Source: Nitrospirae bacterium CG1_02_44_142 (lineage in GTDB: Bacteria; Nitrospirota; Thermodesulfovibrionia; Thermodesulfovibrionales; UBA1546). Taken from it: a DNA stretch of 29,408 nt. The DNA is taken from the NCBI GenBank assembly GCA_001871685.1, contig MNVK01000061.1, forward strand, positions 1-29,408, in the 5' to 3' direction. The notes below the pieces were generated by a model. It saw only the letters and a list, made by a program, of their open reading frames with translations. It ran no database searches and was not told the DNA's origin. Of this stretch, positions 7,837 to 15,838 are shown piece by piece (the first letter of the stretch is position 1; every line of letters starts with the position of its first letter). Both the position numbers and the translations under genes were made by a program.

Positions 7837-8172
7837 ATGCCAATGATGGAATTTCAGGGGAAACAGATTGAGGTTGATGATGACGGATATATTATTAATC
7901 TTGATGACTGGAGCAAGGAGATAGCAGTACATCTGGCGTCGCTTGACGGTATGACACTGACAGATGCGCACTGGGAGGTCATCAACTTCCTCAGAGACTA
8001 CTACAAACAGTATCAGATTGCACCCATGATAAAGATTCTCGTTAAAGAGATAGGAAAGGCAATGGGGCCTGAAAAAGGCAACACAAAATACCTTTACACA
8101 CTTTATCCGGGCGGGCCTGCAAAGCAGGCGTGTAAGTTTGCAGGGCTTCCAAAGCCGACAGGCTGCGTTTAA
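7837..8172 (+). CDS. dsrC: DsrC, sulfur-carrier substrate of sulfite reduction
   Basis: A 111-residue DsrC/TusE-family protein. The C-terminal arm holds both redox cysteines, C99 in QACKFAGLPKPT and C110 as the next-to-last residue (C-x10-C), so this is true DsrC and not a TusE-like homologue. DsrAB reduces sulfite and loads these cysteines to form a DsrC trisulfide. That is reduced by the membrane complex DsrMKJOP, encoded just downstream. AAGGAGGG lies 7 nt before the ATG. The gene has its own strong terminator, which should let it be expressed at a higher level than dsrMKJOP, as is usual for DsrC. Confidence 0.97.
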   Translation: MPMMEFQGKQIEVDDDGYIINLDDWSKEIAVHLASLDGMTLTDAHWEVINFLRDYYKQYQIAPMIKILVKEIGKAMGPEKGNTKYLYTLYPGGPAKQACKFAGLPKPTGCV

Positions 8173-8180
8173 AGAATAAA

Positions 8181-8216
8181 AGAAGTAAGAGGTTTCGCGC
8201 CTCTTACTTCTCGTTT
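8181..8216 (+). terminator. rho-independent terminator of dsrC
   Basis: A perfect 12-bp stem (8181-8192 with 8200-8211), a 7-nt loop, and a CGTTTTTATTT tail lie 9 nt after the dsrC stop codon. Confidence 0.95.
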
Positions 8217-8305
8217 TTATTTCTTCAAGAAGACAAACACGATGTTTGCTCTGGAGTTTAATCTCCACCGATTGAAAAAGTTAGCGGGAGGGAACAAAAC
8301 CAGAT

Positions 8306-8890
8306 ATGAGACTGAACAGCCTATTAGCAGATAAAAAGGCTTCAATTCTGGGGAAATGGTTTGATATAATAATAGAAAGCTACCCTCCTGACACCTCAAA
8401 TTTTTTAAAGAATCAAGGCAGTAGATTTGCCAACCCAATCGGCTCAACTATCTCTCAGGGGATAGAAGATATATTTGACGAACTCCTCAGAGGGCCCAAT
8501 CCGCTTCAGGCAGAGGGAAAGACTTCGCAGTTCCTTGATAATATTGTGAGGATAAGGGCAGTTCAGGATTTTACTCCCTCTCAGGCGCTCTCTTTTATCT
8601 TTCCTCTGAAGAGAATTATCAGAGAAGAACTCACCGTTGAAATAGCCGGAAGCCGGTTTTCCGATGAAATCCTCGCGTTTGAATCCGCAATAGACAACCT
8701 TGCGCTTTCTGCATTTGATATTTATATAAAGTGCAGGGAGCAGATTTATGAGATAAAGGCTAATGAGTCCAAGAGCATGACCTTCAGACTGCTGCAGATG
8801 GCTAATCTAATAAATGACAATAATGGACATGGACCTGATTCCAAAGAAAACAATAATCTTAAAATAAAAAGAGGAGAGGTAAAGAAATGA
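8306..8890 (+). CDS. RsbRD N-terminal-domain protein
   Basis: A 194-residue protein whose body (about 1-155) matches the RsbRD N-terminal sensor domain of RsbT co-antagonist proteins: LLADKKASILGKWFDIIIESYP at the start, and QFLDNIVRIRAVQDFTPSQALSFIFPLKRIIREEL in the centre. The C-terminal STAS domain of full RsbR proteins is missing; instead there is a short charged tail. Homologues sit directly before dsrM in many sulfate and sulfite reducers. Its TGA overlaps the dsrM ATG (8887-8890), so it is translated together with dsrMKJOP. A sensory or regulatory role for the complex is inferred; no direct function is known to me. GGAGGG lies 13 nt upstream of the ATG. Confidence 0.85.
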   Translation: MRLNSLLADKKASILGKWFDIIIESYPPDTSNFLKNQGSRFANPIGSTISQGIEDIFDELLRGPNPLQAEGKTSQFLDNIVRIRAVQDFTPSQALSFIFPLKRIIREELTVEIAGSRFSDEILAFESAIDNLALSAFDIYIKCREQIYEIKANESKSMTFRLLQMANLINDNNGHGPDSKENNNLKIKRGEVKK

Positions 8891-9876
8891 GAATCTTGTT
8901 TTCCTTCTTTGCTGTTATCGCGCTTGCTCTGATTGCCTACGCAGGGGTGAAGATAGCAAACCTTCAATTTCTTTTTGGAGTTGTTATCCCCTATATTGCA
9001 ATTGCAATATTTATTCTGGGGTTCATTTACCGTGTGCTGAAATGGGGAAGTTCTCCTGTGCCGTTCCGCATACCCACAACCTGCGGGCAGCAGGAATCTC
9101 TGTCCTGGATAAAACAGAACAAGATTGAAAACCCGTCAAGCGCCTCAGGCGTTGTCATCAGGATGGCGCTTGAAGTTCTGCTCTTTCGCTCACTCTTCAG
9201 AAACTTAAAGACACAACTCAAGGAAGGCAAACTTGTATACGGGGAGGCTAAATGGCTCTGGCTGGCAGGATTGGCATTTCACTGGTCCTTCCTGATTATT
9301 TTTGTCAGGCACTTCAGGTTTTTCCTCCAGAACACCCCTTCCTTCATAAAAACCATTGAGGGGCTTGACAGTTTTCTGCAGGTCGGCGTCCCCCTGCTTT
9401 ACATGACAGATATTGTTCTTCTCGGGGCTGTAACATATCTTTTCCTGAGAAGAGTTTTCATCCCGCAGGTAAACTATATATCCCTCGCAGCAGATTACTT
9501 CCCGCTTTTCCTGATACTTGGAATAGCCTCATCAGGCGTGGTAATGAGATATTTTTACAAGGTTCACATTGTAGGGGTGAAAGAACTTGCCATGGGACTT
9601 GTAACCTTAAGCCCTGTAATACCTCAGGGCGTCGGCGTAATGTTTTATATCCACCTGTTTTTGATATGTACACTGCTGGCTTACTTCCCTCTCAGCAAGC
9701 TGATGCATATGGGCGGGGTTTTCCTCAGCCCTACAAGAAATATGGCAAACAACAGCCGAAGGGCAAGACATATAAATCCATGGAATTATCCAGTGCATAT
9801 CCATACCTATGAAGAGTATGAGAATGATTTCAGGGAAAAGATGAAAAAGGCTGGAATACCTGTAGAAAAGGAGTGA
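8887..9876 (+). CDS. dsrM: DsrM, haem b membrane subunit of DsrMKJOP
   Basis: A 329-residue integral membrane protein of the NarI-like gamma-subunit family. Hydrophobic segments lie at about 3-23, 29-50, 120-142, 170-190, 202-222 and 250-272. Histidines for haem b lie in LAFHWSFLIIFVRHFRFF and in YKVHIVGVKEL and FYIHLFLIC. It exchanges electrons between the menaquinone pool and DsrK. It begins inside the end of the RsbRD gene and is followed by dsrK after 3 nt, so the genes are translationally coupled. Length is typical of DsrM. Confidence 0.95.
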   Translation: MRILFSFFAVIALALIAYAGVKIANLQFLFGVVIPYIAIAIFILGFIYRVLKWGSSPVPFRIPTTCGQQESLSWIKQNKIENPSSASGVVIRMALEVLLFRSLFRNLKTQLKEGKLVYGEAKWLWLAGLAFHWSFLIIFVRHFRFFLQNTPSFIKTIEGLDSFLQVGVPLLYMTDIVLLGAVTYLFLRRVFIPQVNYISLAADYFPLFLILGIASSGVVMRYFYKVHIVGVKELAMGLVTLSPVIPQGVGVMFYIHLFLICTLLAYFPLSKLMHMGGVFLSPTRNMANNSRRARHINPWNYPVHIHTYEEYENDFREKMKKAGIPVEKE

Positions 9877-9879
9877 AAC

Positions 9880-11496
9880 ATGGCGACAAAATTTACCGCA
9901 AAACCAGATGAGCTGTCAAAGTTAGACTACAAACCTCCGAAAAAAGGATGGATGGACAACCCTGTTGAATTCAAGGAAAATACCTTCTGCTGGGGCGCAA
10001 AGGGCAAAAATCTTAAAATTATTGACTTCCCTAATGCGCGCGACTGGTCCCCCGCAGAGGAAGACTGGAAACTGCCTGAAAACTGGCAGGAGATTGTCCT
10101 GGAAGGCATAAAGGAAAGACTAAGCAAATACCGCTCCTTGAGGCTGTTCATGGACATATGCGTAAGGTGCGGCGCCTGCGCTGATAAATGCCATTTCTTT
10201 ATCGGCAGCGGCGACCCAAAGAACATGCCTGTTTTAAGGGCAGAGCTTTTAAGGTCTATTTACAGAAGATATTTCACGGCCTCAGGAAAGATGCTTGGAA
10301 AGATTGCAGGGGCAAGGGAATTAACCATAGATGTGTTAAAAGAACTCTGGTATTACTATTATCAGTGCACAGAATGCAGACGCTGCTCTGTGTTCTGCCC
10401 TTACGGAATTGACCAGGCAGAGATAACCATGATGGGAAGAGAACTTCTAAACCTGCTCGGACTGAACATTGACTGGATTGCAGGCCCTGTTGCCAACTGC
10501 TACATGAAAGGCAACCATCTCGGGCTTGAACCGCATACGATAAAAAACGGCATTGAATTTTTCCTTGATGACATAGAAACGGTTACAGGCATTAAGATTA
10601 AGCCTACCTTCAACAGAAAAGGCGCGGAGATACTCTTTGTAACTCCATCGGGCGATCTCTTCGCCGACCCCGGCACATATACCTGCATGGGTTATCTGAT
10701 GCTGTTTCATGAACTCGGGCTGGACTACACCTGGAGCACATACGCCTCAGAAGGAGGAAACTTCGGGTTCTTTACTTCAAATGAGATGGCAAAAAGGCTT
10801 AATGCAAAGATATATGCAGAGGCAAAGAGACTCGGGGTGAAATGGATAATTGGAGGAGAATGCGGTCATATGTGGAGGGTTGTCCATCAGTATATGGATA
10901 CATGGAACGGTCCTGCAGATTTTCTTGAGGAGCCTGTTTCTCCTATAACAGGCACAAAGTTTGAGAACGCAAAATCCACAAAAATGGTTCATATAGCAGA
11001 ATTCACAGCCGACCTTATCAAGAACGGGAAGCTAAAACTTGACCCGAGCAGAAATGACCATCTAAAAGTCACATGGCACGACTCGTGCAACACCGCAAGG
11101 GGAATGGGGATTCTTGAAGAACCGAGATACGTTCTGAGGAATGTATGCAACCACTTCTACGAGATGCCTGAAGAGACAATCAGGGAAAGAACCTTCTGCT
11201 GCGGCAGCGGCACAGGACTGAACGCATCCGAAAATATGGAATTGAGGATGAGGGGAGGATTTGCGAGGGCAAATGCAGTGAAGTATGTTAGGGATAGATA
11301 CGGCGTAAACATGCTTGCAAATATCTGCGCGATTGACAGGGCTACACTCAAGGCATTAATGGAATACTGGGCTCCTGATGTGCAGGTTGCAGGTCTTCAC
11401 GAGCTGGTGGCGAATGCCCTTGTGATGAAGGGTGAAAAGGAAAGGACGCAGGACTTGCGTCTTGAACCGTTACCCGGGAAGGAGGCTAAAGAATAA
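9880..11496 (+). CDS. dsrK: DsrK, HdrD-like iron-sulfur subunit
   Basis: A 538-residue cytoplasmic iron-sulfur protein related to HdrD. Two [4Fe-4S] sites are visible: C94, C97, C100, C104 in CVRCGACADKCHF, and C163, C166, C169, C173 in CTECRRCSVFCPYG. Downstream are the cysteine-rich parts typical of the catalytic non-cubane cluster: GGECGHMWR, WHDSCNTARG, and RTFCCGSGTG (CCG motif). DsrK is the presumed site of DsrC-trisulfide reduction. GGAGTG lies before the ATG at the dsrM end. The stop shares one base with the dsrJ start (TAATG). Confidence 0.96.
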   Translation: MATKFTAKPDELSKLDYKPPKKGWMDNPVEFKENTFCWGAKGKNLKIIDFPNARDWSPAEEDWKLPENWQEIVLEGIKERLSKYRSLRLFMDICVRCGACADKCHFFIGSGDPKNMPVLRAELLRSIYRRYFTASGKMLGKIAGARELTIDVLKELWYYYYQCTECRRCSVFCPYGIDQAEITMMGRELLNLLGLNIDWIAGPVANCYMKGNHLGLEPHTIKNGIEFFLDDIETVTGIKIKPTFNRKGAEILFVTPSGDLFADPGTYTCMGYLMLFHELGLDYTWSTYASEGGNFGFFTSNEMAKRLNAKIYAEAKRLGVKWIIGGECGHMWRVVHQYMDTWNGPADFLEEPVSPITGTKFENAKSTKMVHIAEFTADLIKNGKLKLDPSRNDHLKVTWHDSCNTARGMGILEEPRYVLRNVCNHFYEMPEETIRERTFCCGSGTGLNASENMELRMRGGFARANAVKYVRDRYGVNMLANICAIDRATLKALMEYWAPDVQVAGLHELVANALVMKGEKERTQDLRLEPLPGKEAKE

Positions 11497-11912
11497 TGAA
11501 GATATATGACGGAGGAAAGATATTAGTCGGCTTGATTATCTTTATTGCCCTGTTTGCATCCCCGTTTTATTTAAATATGGGTAAGGCTGTAGCTAAACCC
11601 GAACTTAAGTTTGACACGCCGGAAATTCAGCAGATGGAAAAAGAAACAGGGAAAAAGCAGTGCGTTGAGCCCAAGGAGTTCATGAGGGCGGAACACATGC
11701 AGATACTGAATAACTGGAGGGATGAAGTTATACGCAGCGGCAATAGGGATGAGATAGTTATCCTCGGACATAAATACGATAAGAGCCTTCAGAACGGATG
11801 CATGAAATGCCACTCTAACAAGAAGGATTTCTGCGATAAATGCCACAATTATATGGCTGTCCAACCATACTGCTGGAGATGCCATATAGCGCCAAAGGAG
11901 AAACAGTCATGA
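11496..11912 (+). CDS. dsrJ: DsrJ, periplasmic trihaem cytochrome c
   Basis: A 138-residue protein with an N-terminal membrane anchor (about 9-25) and three CxxCH haem sites at 102-106, 113-117 and 126-130. C56, in GKKQCVEP, is at the position expected for the cysteine proposed as an unusual axial ligand of one DsrJ haem. It exposes haems to the periplasmic side of the DsrMKJOP complex. GGAGG lies about 10 nt before the start at 11496. It overlaps dsrK by one base and dsrO by four. Confidence 0.95.
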   Translation: MKIYDGGKILVGLIIFIALFASPFYLNMGKAVAKPELKFDTPEIQQMEKETGKKQCVEPKEFMRAEHMQILNNWRDEVIRSGNRDEIVILGHKYDKSLQNGCMKCHSNKKDFCDKCHNYMAVQPYCWRCHIAPKEKQS

Positions 11913-12745
11913 GCATGAACAGAAGAGAATTTTTAAAGATAGCGGGTGTTTCTACAATAGCCGGTCTTGGAGGCACAGCGGTATTTAGCCATTTGGGGAA
12001 AAACAGTCTGGAGGCTGTCCAGACCTCGCCAAATACCGATGCCCTCACAGGAAAGCAATGGGGAATGGTTATTGATATGGACAAATTAAAATCAGAAGAA
12101 ACCATCAAGAAAGTTACAGAAGCCTGTCACCGCATCCACAATGTCCCTGATTTCGGTAATCCGAAGGACGAGGTAAAGTGGATCTGGACTGAAACCTTTG
12201 AGCATTCTTTTCCCGGGCAGGAACATAAATATATGTCTGAAGACATGATGCACAAGCCTTTTCTTTTGCTTTGCAACCACTGCACTGATCCTGCATGTGT
12301 GAGGGTCTGCCCGACAAAAGCTACTTTTAAACGAAAGGATGGAATCGTAATGCAGGATATGCACAGATGCATTGGGTGCAGATTCTGCATGGCAGCCTGC
12401 CCTTTCGGAGCAAGGAGCTTTAATTATCGCGACCCTCGCGGCAAGGATGCAAACGGCAACCCCTTTATAAAAGAGGAGAATAAAGAATATCCGACAAGAA
12501 TGATAGGTGTTGTGGAAAAATGCACCTTCTGCGTGGAGAGGATAGAAAAAGGCCTAAAGCCTGCGTGTGTGGAAGAATCTAACGGCGCATTGGTATTCGG
12601 CGATATTGATGACCCGGCATCTGAAATAAGAAGAATTCTCAATTCACAATACACCATCAGGCGCAAACCGGAACTCGGGACAGGGCCTAATATTTACTAC
12701 ATAATAGGAGGTAATGACTATGCTGTTGTGCCGGAAATCAGATGA
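11909..12745 (+). CDS. dsrO: DsrO, Tat-exported iron-sulfur subunit
   Basis: A 278-residue protein. The N-terminus MSMNRREFLKIAG is a twin-arginine signal, followed by a hydrophobic stretch. The first ATG that gives this signal is at 11909, with AAAGGAG 8 nt upstream, so a longer frame from 11840 is rejected. Ferredoxin-like cysteine groups lie at 122-134 (CNHCTDPACVRVC), 154-164 (CIGCRFCMAAC) and 205-220 (CTFC to C). DsrO is the periplasmic iron-sulfur electron carrier between DsrJ and DsrP. It overlaps dsrJ by 4 bp (ATGA). Confidence 0.96.
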   Translation: MSMNRREFLKIAGVSTIAGLGGTAVFSHLGKNSLEAVQTSPNTDALTGKQWGMVIDMDKLKSEETIKKVTEACHRIHNVPDFGNPKDEVKWIWTETFEHSFPGQEHKYMSEDMMHKPFLLLCNHCTDPACVRVCPTKATFKRKDGIVMQDMHRCIGCRFCMAACPFGARSFNYRDPRGKDANGNPFIKEENKEYPTRMIGVVEKCTFCVERIEKGLKPACVEESNGALVFGDIDDPASEIRRILNSQYTIRRKPELGTGPNIYYIIGGNDYAVVPEIR

Positions 12746-12781
12746 ACATTACGCTCTGTTCGGAACAGGAGGTAACTTATA

Positions 12782-13954
12782 ATGCTTGAAAAAGCTCTAA
12801 GCGGAAGCAAAAAATACTGGACCTGGATTTTTATCCTGCTCGTTTTCATTGGCATAGGAACTGTTAATTATCTCAGGCAGTTTCAGACTGGTCTTACAAT
12901 AACAGGGCTTAGCAGAGACGTCTCATGGGGTCTTTATATAGGGCAGTTTACATTCCTCGTCGGCGTTGCCGCCTCGGGCGTCATGCTCGTTCTGCCGTAT
13001 TACCTGCACAATTTCAAACAATTCGCAAAAATCACAATACTCGGCGAGTTCCTCGCTGTTTCTGCTGTTACGATGTGCATGTTATTCATCTTTGTTGACA
13101 TGGGACAGCCGATGAGGATTATGAATGTGCTGCTTTATCCGACTCCAAACTCTGTCATGTTCTGGGATGCATTTGTTTTGAGCGGCTATCTTGCCTTGAA
13201 TATAATTGTCGGCTGGGTTGTGCTCGGCTCAGAAAAAAATGGCATTGCGCCTCCGAAATGGGTTAAACCCCTTATATATCTTTCAATTGCCTGGGCGCCC
13301 TCAATCCATACTGTTACCGCCTTTCTCTATTCAGGTCTCCCTGGAAGGCACTTCTGGCTCAGCGCTATCATGGCAGCCCGATTCCTTGCATCTGCATTTG
13401 CAGCAGGTCCGGCGCTTCTTATAATTCTTGCTCTGATTATAAGGAAATTCACAAAATTTGACCCCGGAAAAGAGGCAGTGCAGACGCTCGGGAAGATTGT
13501 AACTTATTTTATGATTACAAATGTGTTCTTCTTCGGATTGGAGTTCTTCACAGCATTCTACAGCAATATCCCCGGACACATGCATCCATTCCAGTATCTC
13601 TTTGCAGGGATTGGAGAATACAACAAACTTGTGCCGCTAATGTGGACGTCGGTGATACTGGCGATAGCCTCTATTGCCCTTCTGATATTCCCTGCTGTAA
13701 GGAGAAATGAATCAACCCTTGCCATAGCTTGCGCCATGGTCTTTATATCACTCTGGATTGATAAGGGATTCGGACTTATCATAGGCGGATTTGTTCCTAA
13801 TATGTTTGAGACGGTAACAGAGTATTGGCCGACCATGCCCGAGGCGCTTATAACAATCGGCGTCTGGGCAGTAGGACTGCTCGTGTTAACAATACTCTAT
13901 AAGATTGCAATAACAGTGAGAGAAGAGACCGCAGGAGTTGAGATAGAACACTGA
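12782..13954 (+). CDS. dsrP: DsrP, NrfD-like membrane subunit
   Basis: A 390-residue integral membrane protein of the NrfD/PsrC family with about ten hydrophobic helices spread over the full length. It starts LEKALSGSKKYWTWIFILLVFIG and contains GLSRDVSWGLYIGQFTFLVGVAASGVMLVLP. It is thought to exchange electrons with menaquinone and pass them to DsrO. AGGAGGT lies 7 nt upstream of the ATG, and there are 36 nt after dsrO. It is the last gene of the operon and is followed by a strong terminator. Confidence 0.95.
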   Translation: MLEKALSGSKKYWTWIFILLVFIGIGTVNYLRQFQTGLTITGLSRDVSWGLYIGQFTFLVGVAASGVMLVLPYYLHNFKQFAKITILGEFLAVSAVTMCMLFIFVDMGQPMRIMNVLLYPTPNSVMFWDAFVLSGYLALNIIVGWVVLGSEKNGIAPPKWVKPLIYLSIAWAPSIHTVTAFLYSGLPGRHFWLSAIMAARFLASAFAAGPALLIILALIIRKFTKFDPGKEAVQTLGKIVTYFMITNVFFFGLEFFTAFYSNIPGHMHPFQYLFAGIGEYNKLVPLMWTSVILAIASIALLIFPAVRRNESTLAIACAMVFISLWIDKGFGLIIGGFVPNMFETVTEYWPTMPEALITIGVWAVGLLVLTILYKIAITVREETAGVEIEH

Positions 13955-13987
13955 AAAGGGTTTCATGAATAAAGATAAAATAGATTT

Positions 13988-14049
13988 AAGACCTTTTCAG
14001 GTCTTTTCTAAAAACAAAAGAGGACGCGGGTCATTGCGTCCTTTTTTTT
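13988..14049 (+). terminator. terminator of the dsrMKJOP operon
   Basis: Two stems in series: AAGACC/GGTCTT (13988-13993 with 14000-14005), then AGGACGC/GCGTCCT (14021-14027 with 14036-14042) running directly into eight T residues (14042-14049). The second stem is a classic rho-independent terminator. Confidence 0.95.
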
Positions 14050-14269
14050 ATTTGTGCATTGCGTATATCATCACAGAACAGGACAAAGAGCGATATAAAC
14101 TAGGGAAAAGATGAGCAGAATTGAAAATGGTGTCCCCATCCCCACAAGATTTGGCAAAAAAGCTTTTAATAACGTGTAAGCAGATTCATGCAACTGCTGT
14201 TATTGAAAATTTTGAGGAGGCAAAGTAAAATTAATCGGGTATTTTATTAATGCAATTACGGCAATTGGT

Positions 14270-14623
14270 ATGTTTATTTATTTGTTCAAGGAAGCATATG
14301 ACAGTATTCAAACGGGCTATGCTGGAGAGACAGGAATATCTGACATAGTTTTACTGATACTCTTTTTTGGTTGGGTATTGATACCTTATATTTTGATGAG
14401 TGTTATGATCGCAAGATATTCGAAGACGAATCCTGAGTGGGTGACGGGCAACACTCTTACCAGTCTGATAGTCTGTTTATTTGGTTTATACATATTGGCA
14501 GATATTTTTTTTATACGCCCGGACGCACAGGGAGCAGTTGCGCTTTTCTTTTTGCCGCCGATACAGGTGTTCGTCTTTTTGGGCATAACTGCAATTTTTC
14601 GCGCTATTCAATCAAGGAGTTAA
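14270..14623 (+). CDS. small membrane protein, start uncertain
   Basis: A protein of 117 or more residues with three or four hydrophobic segments (about 1-8 if extended, 26-46, 62-80 and 90-110), family not recognised. The frame is open from 14216. The best Shine-Dalgarno, GAGGAGG at 14214-14220, is 4 nt before a GTA codon at 14225 in the same frame. That GTA would give V-KLIGYFINAITAIG-M, an ideal membrane-protein start. An in-frame ATC lies at 14234. The given start is simply the first ATG. It may be a gene whose start was lost by mutation, one that starts at a rare codon, or a sequence error. Confidence 0.55.
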   Translation: MFIYLFKEAYDSIQTGYAGETGISDIVLLILFFGWVLIPYILMSVMIARYSKTNPEWVTGNTLTSLIVCLFGLYILADIFFIRPDAQGAVALFFLPPIQVFVFLGITAIFRAIQSRS

Positions 14624-14779
14624 AGGATGTTTCTATATGCGTTTTGCTATTCGTGTTTTAAAGGAACAGAGGTGCGGAAAAGAGGGTCAGGTCTTGCAAT
14701 ATGATTTTTGAAGAACTGCCCCAGTCTTGCCCATTCTGGACTTTTCTCCAAGTGGAGGCAAAATTCACTGTCAATTTTG

Positions 14780-14785
14780 TATAAT
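14780..14785 (+). promoter_or_regulatory. possible -10 box of the RelBE/ParDE-like pair
   Basis: TATAAT at 14780-14785 lies 20 nt before the ATG at 14806. No convincing -35 is visible. A start point near 14792 would leave only a very short leader with AAAGGAGG. Confidence 0.3.
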
Positions 14786-14805
14786 TAGAGTAAAAGGAGG
14801 AAGCG

Positions 14806-14994
14806 ATGCAGACAGTCAAGCAAGAAGTAAGCAATCTTCTAAATCGTCTGCCTGAGGATTGTTCCTTAGAAGATGTTCAGTATCATCTTTATGTCCTACA
14901 AAAGATTGAACGCGGGCTAAAAGACGTTGAGGAAGGGCGTGTTTATTCTCAGGAAGAAGTAGAGAAAAAGATGTCAAAATGGCTCGGAAAATAA
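14806..14994 (+). CDS. antitoxin of a RelE/ParE-type pair
   Basis: This 62-residue acidic, helical protein contains LPEDCSLEDVQYHLYVLQKI and ends with SQEEVEKKMSKWL, the pattern of small antitoxins found before RelE/ParE toxins. AAAGGAGG lies 5 nt before the ATG. It overlaps the toxin gene by 16 bp. The likely role is toxin neutralisation and autorepression. I cannot assign it to a named DNA-binding fold. Confidence 0.8.
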   Translation: MQTVKQEVSNLLNRLPEDCSLEDVQYHLYVLQKIERGLKDVEEGRVYSQEEVEKKMSKWLGK

Positions 14995-15287
14995 TCTGGT
15001 CTTTTGAAGCCACTGCCGACCTTGAAGCAATCGCTGATTATATTGCAAAAGACTCTGCTTTTTATGCAGCGGCGTTTGTTCAGGAGATTCGGGATGCAAG
15101 TCGTTCGCTTGATCAGTTTTCAGAAAGAGGTCGTATTGTCCCTGAACTTTACAACCCAAATATTCGTGAACTTTTTGTGAAAGAATATCGTCTTATTTAC
15201 AGCATTGAAGAATCAAGGGTTATTATTTTGGGACTTATTCATGGGAAAAGAGACTTAATGGCATTATGGGAGAGAGAACAAAGATAA
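14979..15287 (+). CDS. RelE/ParE-family toxin
   Basis: A 102-residue protein with the RelE/ParE fold pattern: KIIWSFEATADLEAIADYIAKDS at the start (helical pair), GRIVPELYNPNIRELFVKEYRLIYSI in the centre and VIILGLIHGKRDL at the end. ParE members poison gyrase and RelE members cut mRNA; the sequence does not decide between them. It overlaps the upstream antitoxin gene, the normal order for this class. Intact, with no frameshift. Confidence 0.88.
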   Translation: MARKIIWSFEATADLEAIADYIAKDSAFYAAAFVQEIRDASRSLDQFSERGRIVPELYNPNIRELFVKEYRLIYSIEESRVIILGLIHGKRDLMALWEREQR

Positions 15288-15458
15288 AATTGACCGTAAA
15301 CTTCTCCCAAAGCACCCCTATCCTGTGAAAGAACTCGCTTCCTGCTCCGGGATAGACCTTTCGCTCATTTTTACATTAAAAAACTGGTGGATTTTTGAGG
15401 CGGTTTTATTTTATTATTTATATCATGATGTATAATTTTTTAAGGAGGTGAAAGTTTA

Positions 15459-15644
15459 ATGTACCTTGTAACAGTGGATACCGACAAATGCGAGGGCTGT
15501 GAGGAATGCATAAACAACTGCCCGGTTGGAGTATTCAAGTTGGAAAACGGAAAGGCGGACCCTTATCAGGCAGACCTATGCGAGGGCTGCGAAACCTGTG
15601 TAAGCGTCTGTTCAACAGGAGCAGTTACACTTAAAGAAATGTAG
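15459..15644 (+). CDS. 2[4Fe-4S] ferredoxin
   Basis: A 61-residue ferredoxin with two complete cluster motifs: CEGCEECINNCPVG and CEGCETCVSVCSTG. Both follow the C-x2-C-x2-C-x3-C plan, though the second has serine-threonine where proline is usual after the last cysteine. It is a low-potential cytoplasmic electron carrier and, given the setting, could supply electrons for sulfite reduction, but nothing in the sequence proves the partner. AAGGAGGTG lies 8 nt before the ATG. It is a single gene with its own terminator. The two cluster halves are similar, as in ferredoxins made by duplication. Confidence 0.93.
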   Translation: MYLVTVDTDKCEGCEECINNCPVGVFKLENGKADPYQADLCEGCETCVSVCSTGAVTLKEM

Positions 15645-15660
15645 GGGTCTTCTCTAAAAC

Positions 15661-15710
15661 AATAAATAAAAAAGGGGACTCGGAATCTCCGGTTCTCTTT
15701 TTTATTTATT
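15661..15710 (+). terminator. terminator after the ferredoxin gene
   Basis: A 19-nt arm (15661-15679) pairs with 15692-15710 (17 of 19 plus G-U pairs) around a 12-nt loop. The A-rich and T-rich ends make it able to act in both directions. Confidence 0.85.
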
Positions 15711-15754
15711 GAGTCTCTCTGCAACTCCCTCAGAAAAAAGCGAGCTGCAATTTA

Positions 15755-15784
15755 TTGACTGCAACTGTATAGTTCTTGTATAGT
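15755..15784 (+). promoter_or_regulatory. sigma-70 promoter of the thrS-infC operon
   Basis: TTGACT (15755-15760), an 18-nt spacer and TATAGT (15779-15784). The predicted start near 15791 gives a leader of about 45 nt before the thrS Shine-Dalgarno. There is no room for a T-box riboswitch. Confidence 0.65.
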
Positions 15785-15823
15785 ATTCACTACTTTTAGC
15801 TTTAGATTTGTTTTTAAACTTTA

Positions 15824-15838
15824 GAGGAGGACAAAATT
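15824..15838 (+). promoter_or_regulatory. thrS ribosome site with AUU start codon
   Basis: GAGGAGG (15824-15830) lies 5 nt before ATT (15836-15838). In this frame the nearest upstream stop is a TAA a few codons earlier, and the codons between that stop and ATT (ACT TTA GAG GAG GAC AAA) include no ATG, GTG or TTG. The next ATG, at 15908, would delete the first editing-site histidines. Confidence 0.75.

Noticed and set aside
11840..11908. Upstream extension of dsrO
   Set aside because: It overlaps the haem part of dsrJ, lacks a Shine-Dalgarno and would bury the Tat signal; the ATG at 11909 fits both.
14111..14179. A 22-codon frame with MSRIENGVPIPTRFGKKAF
   Set aside because: Too short and not recognised; only a weak ribosome site. 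It may be a fragment, but there is no support.
15288..15430. An open frame after the RelE/ParE-like toxin
   Set aside because: It has no start codon, and the translation resembles no family I know; I see no gene in 15288-15458, only a possible TATAAT at 15431-15436.
15711..15835. T-box riboswitch before thrS
   Set aside because: The leader after the promoter is only about 45 nt, with no specifier stem or T-box sequence.
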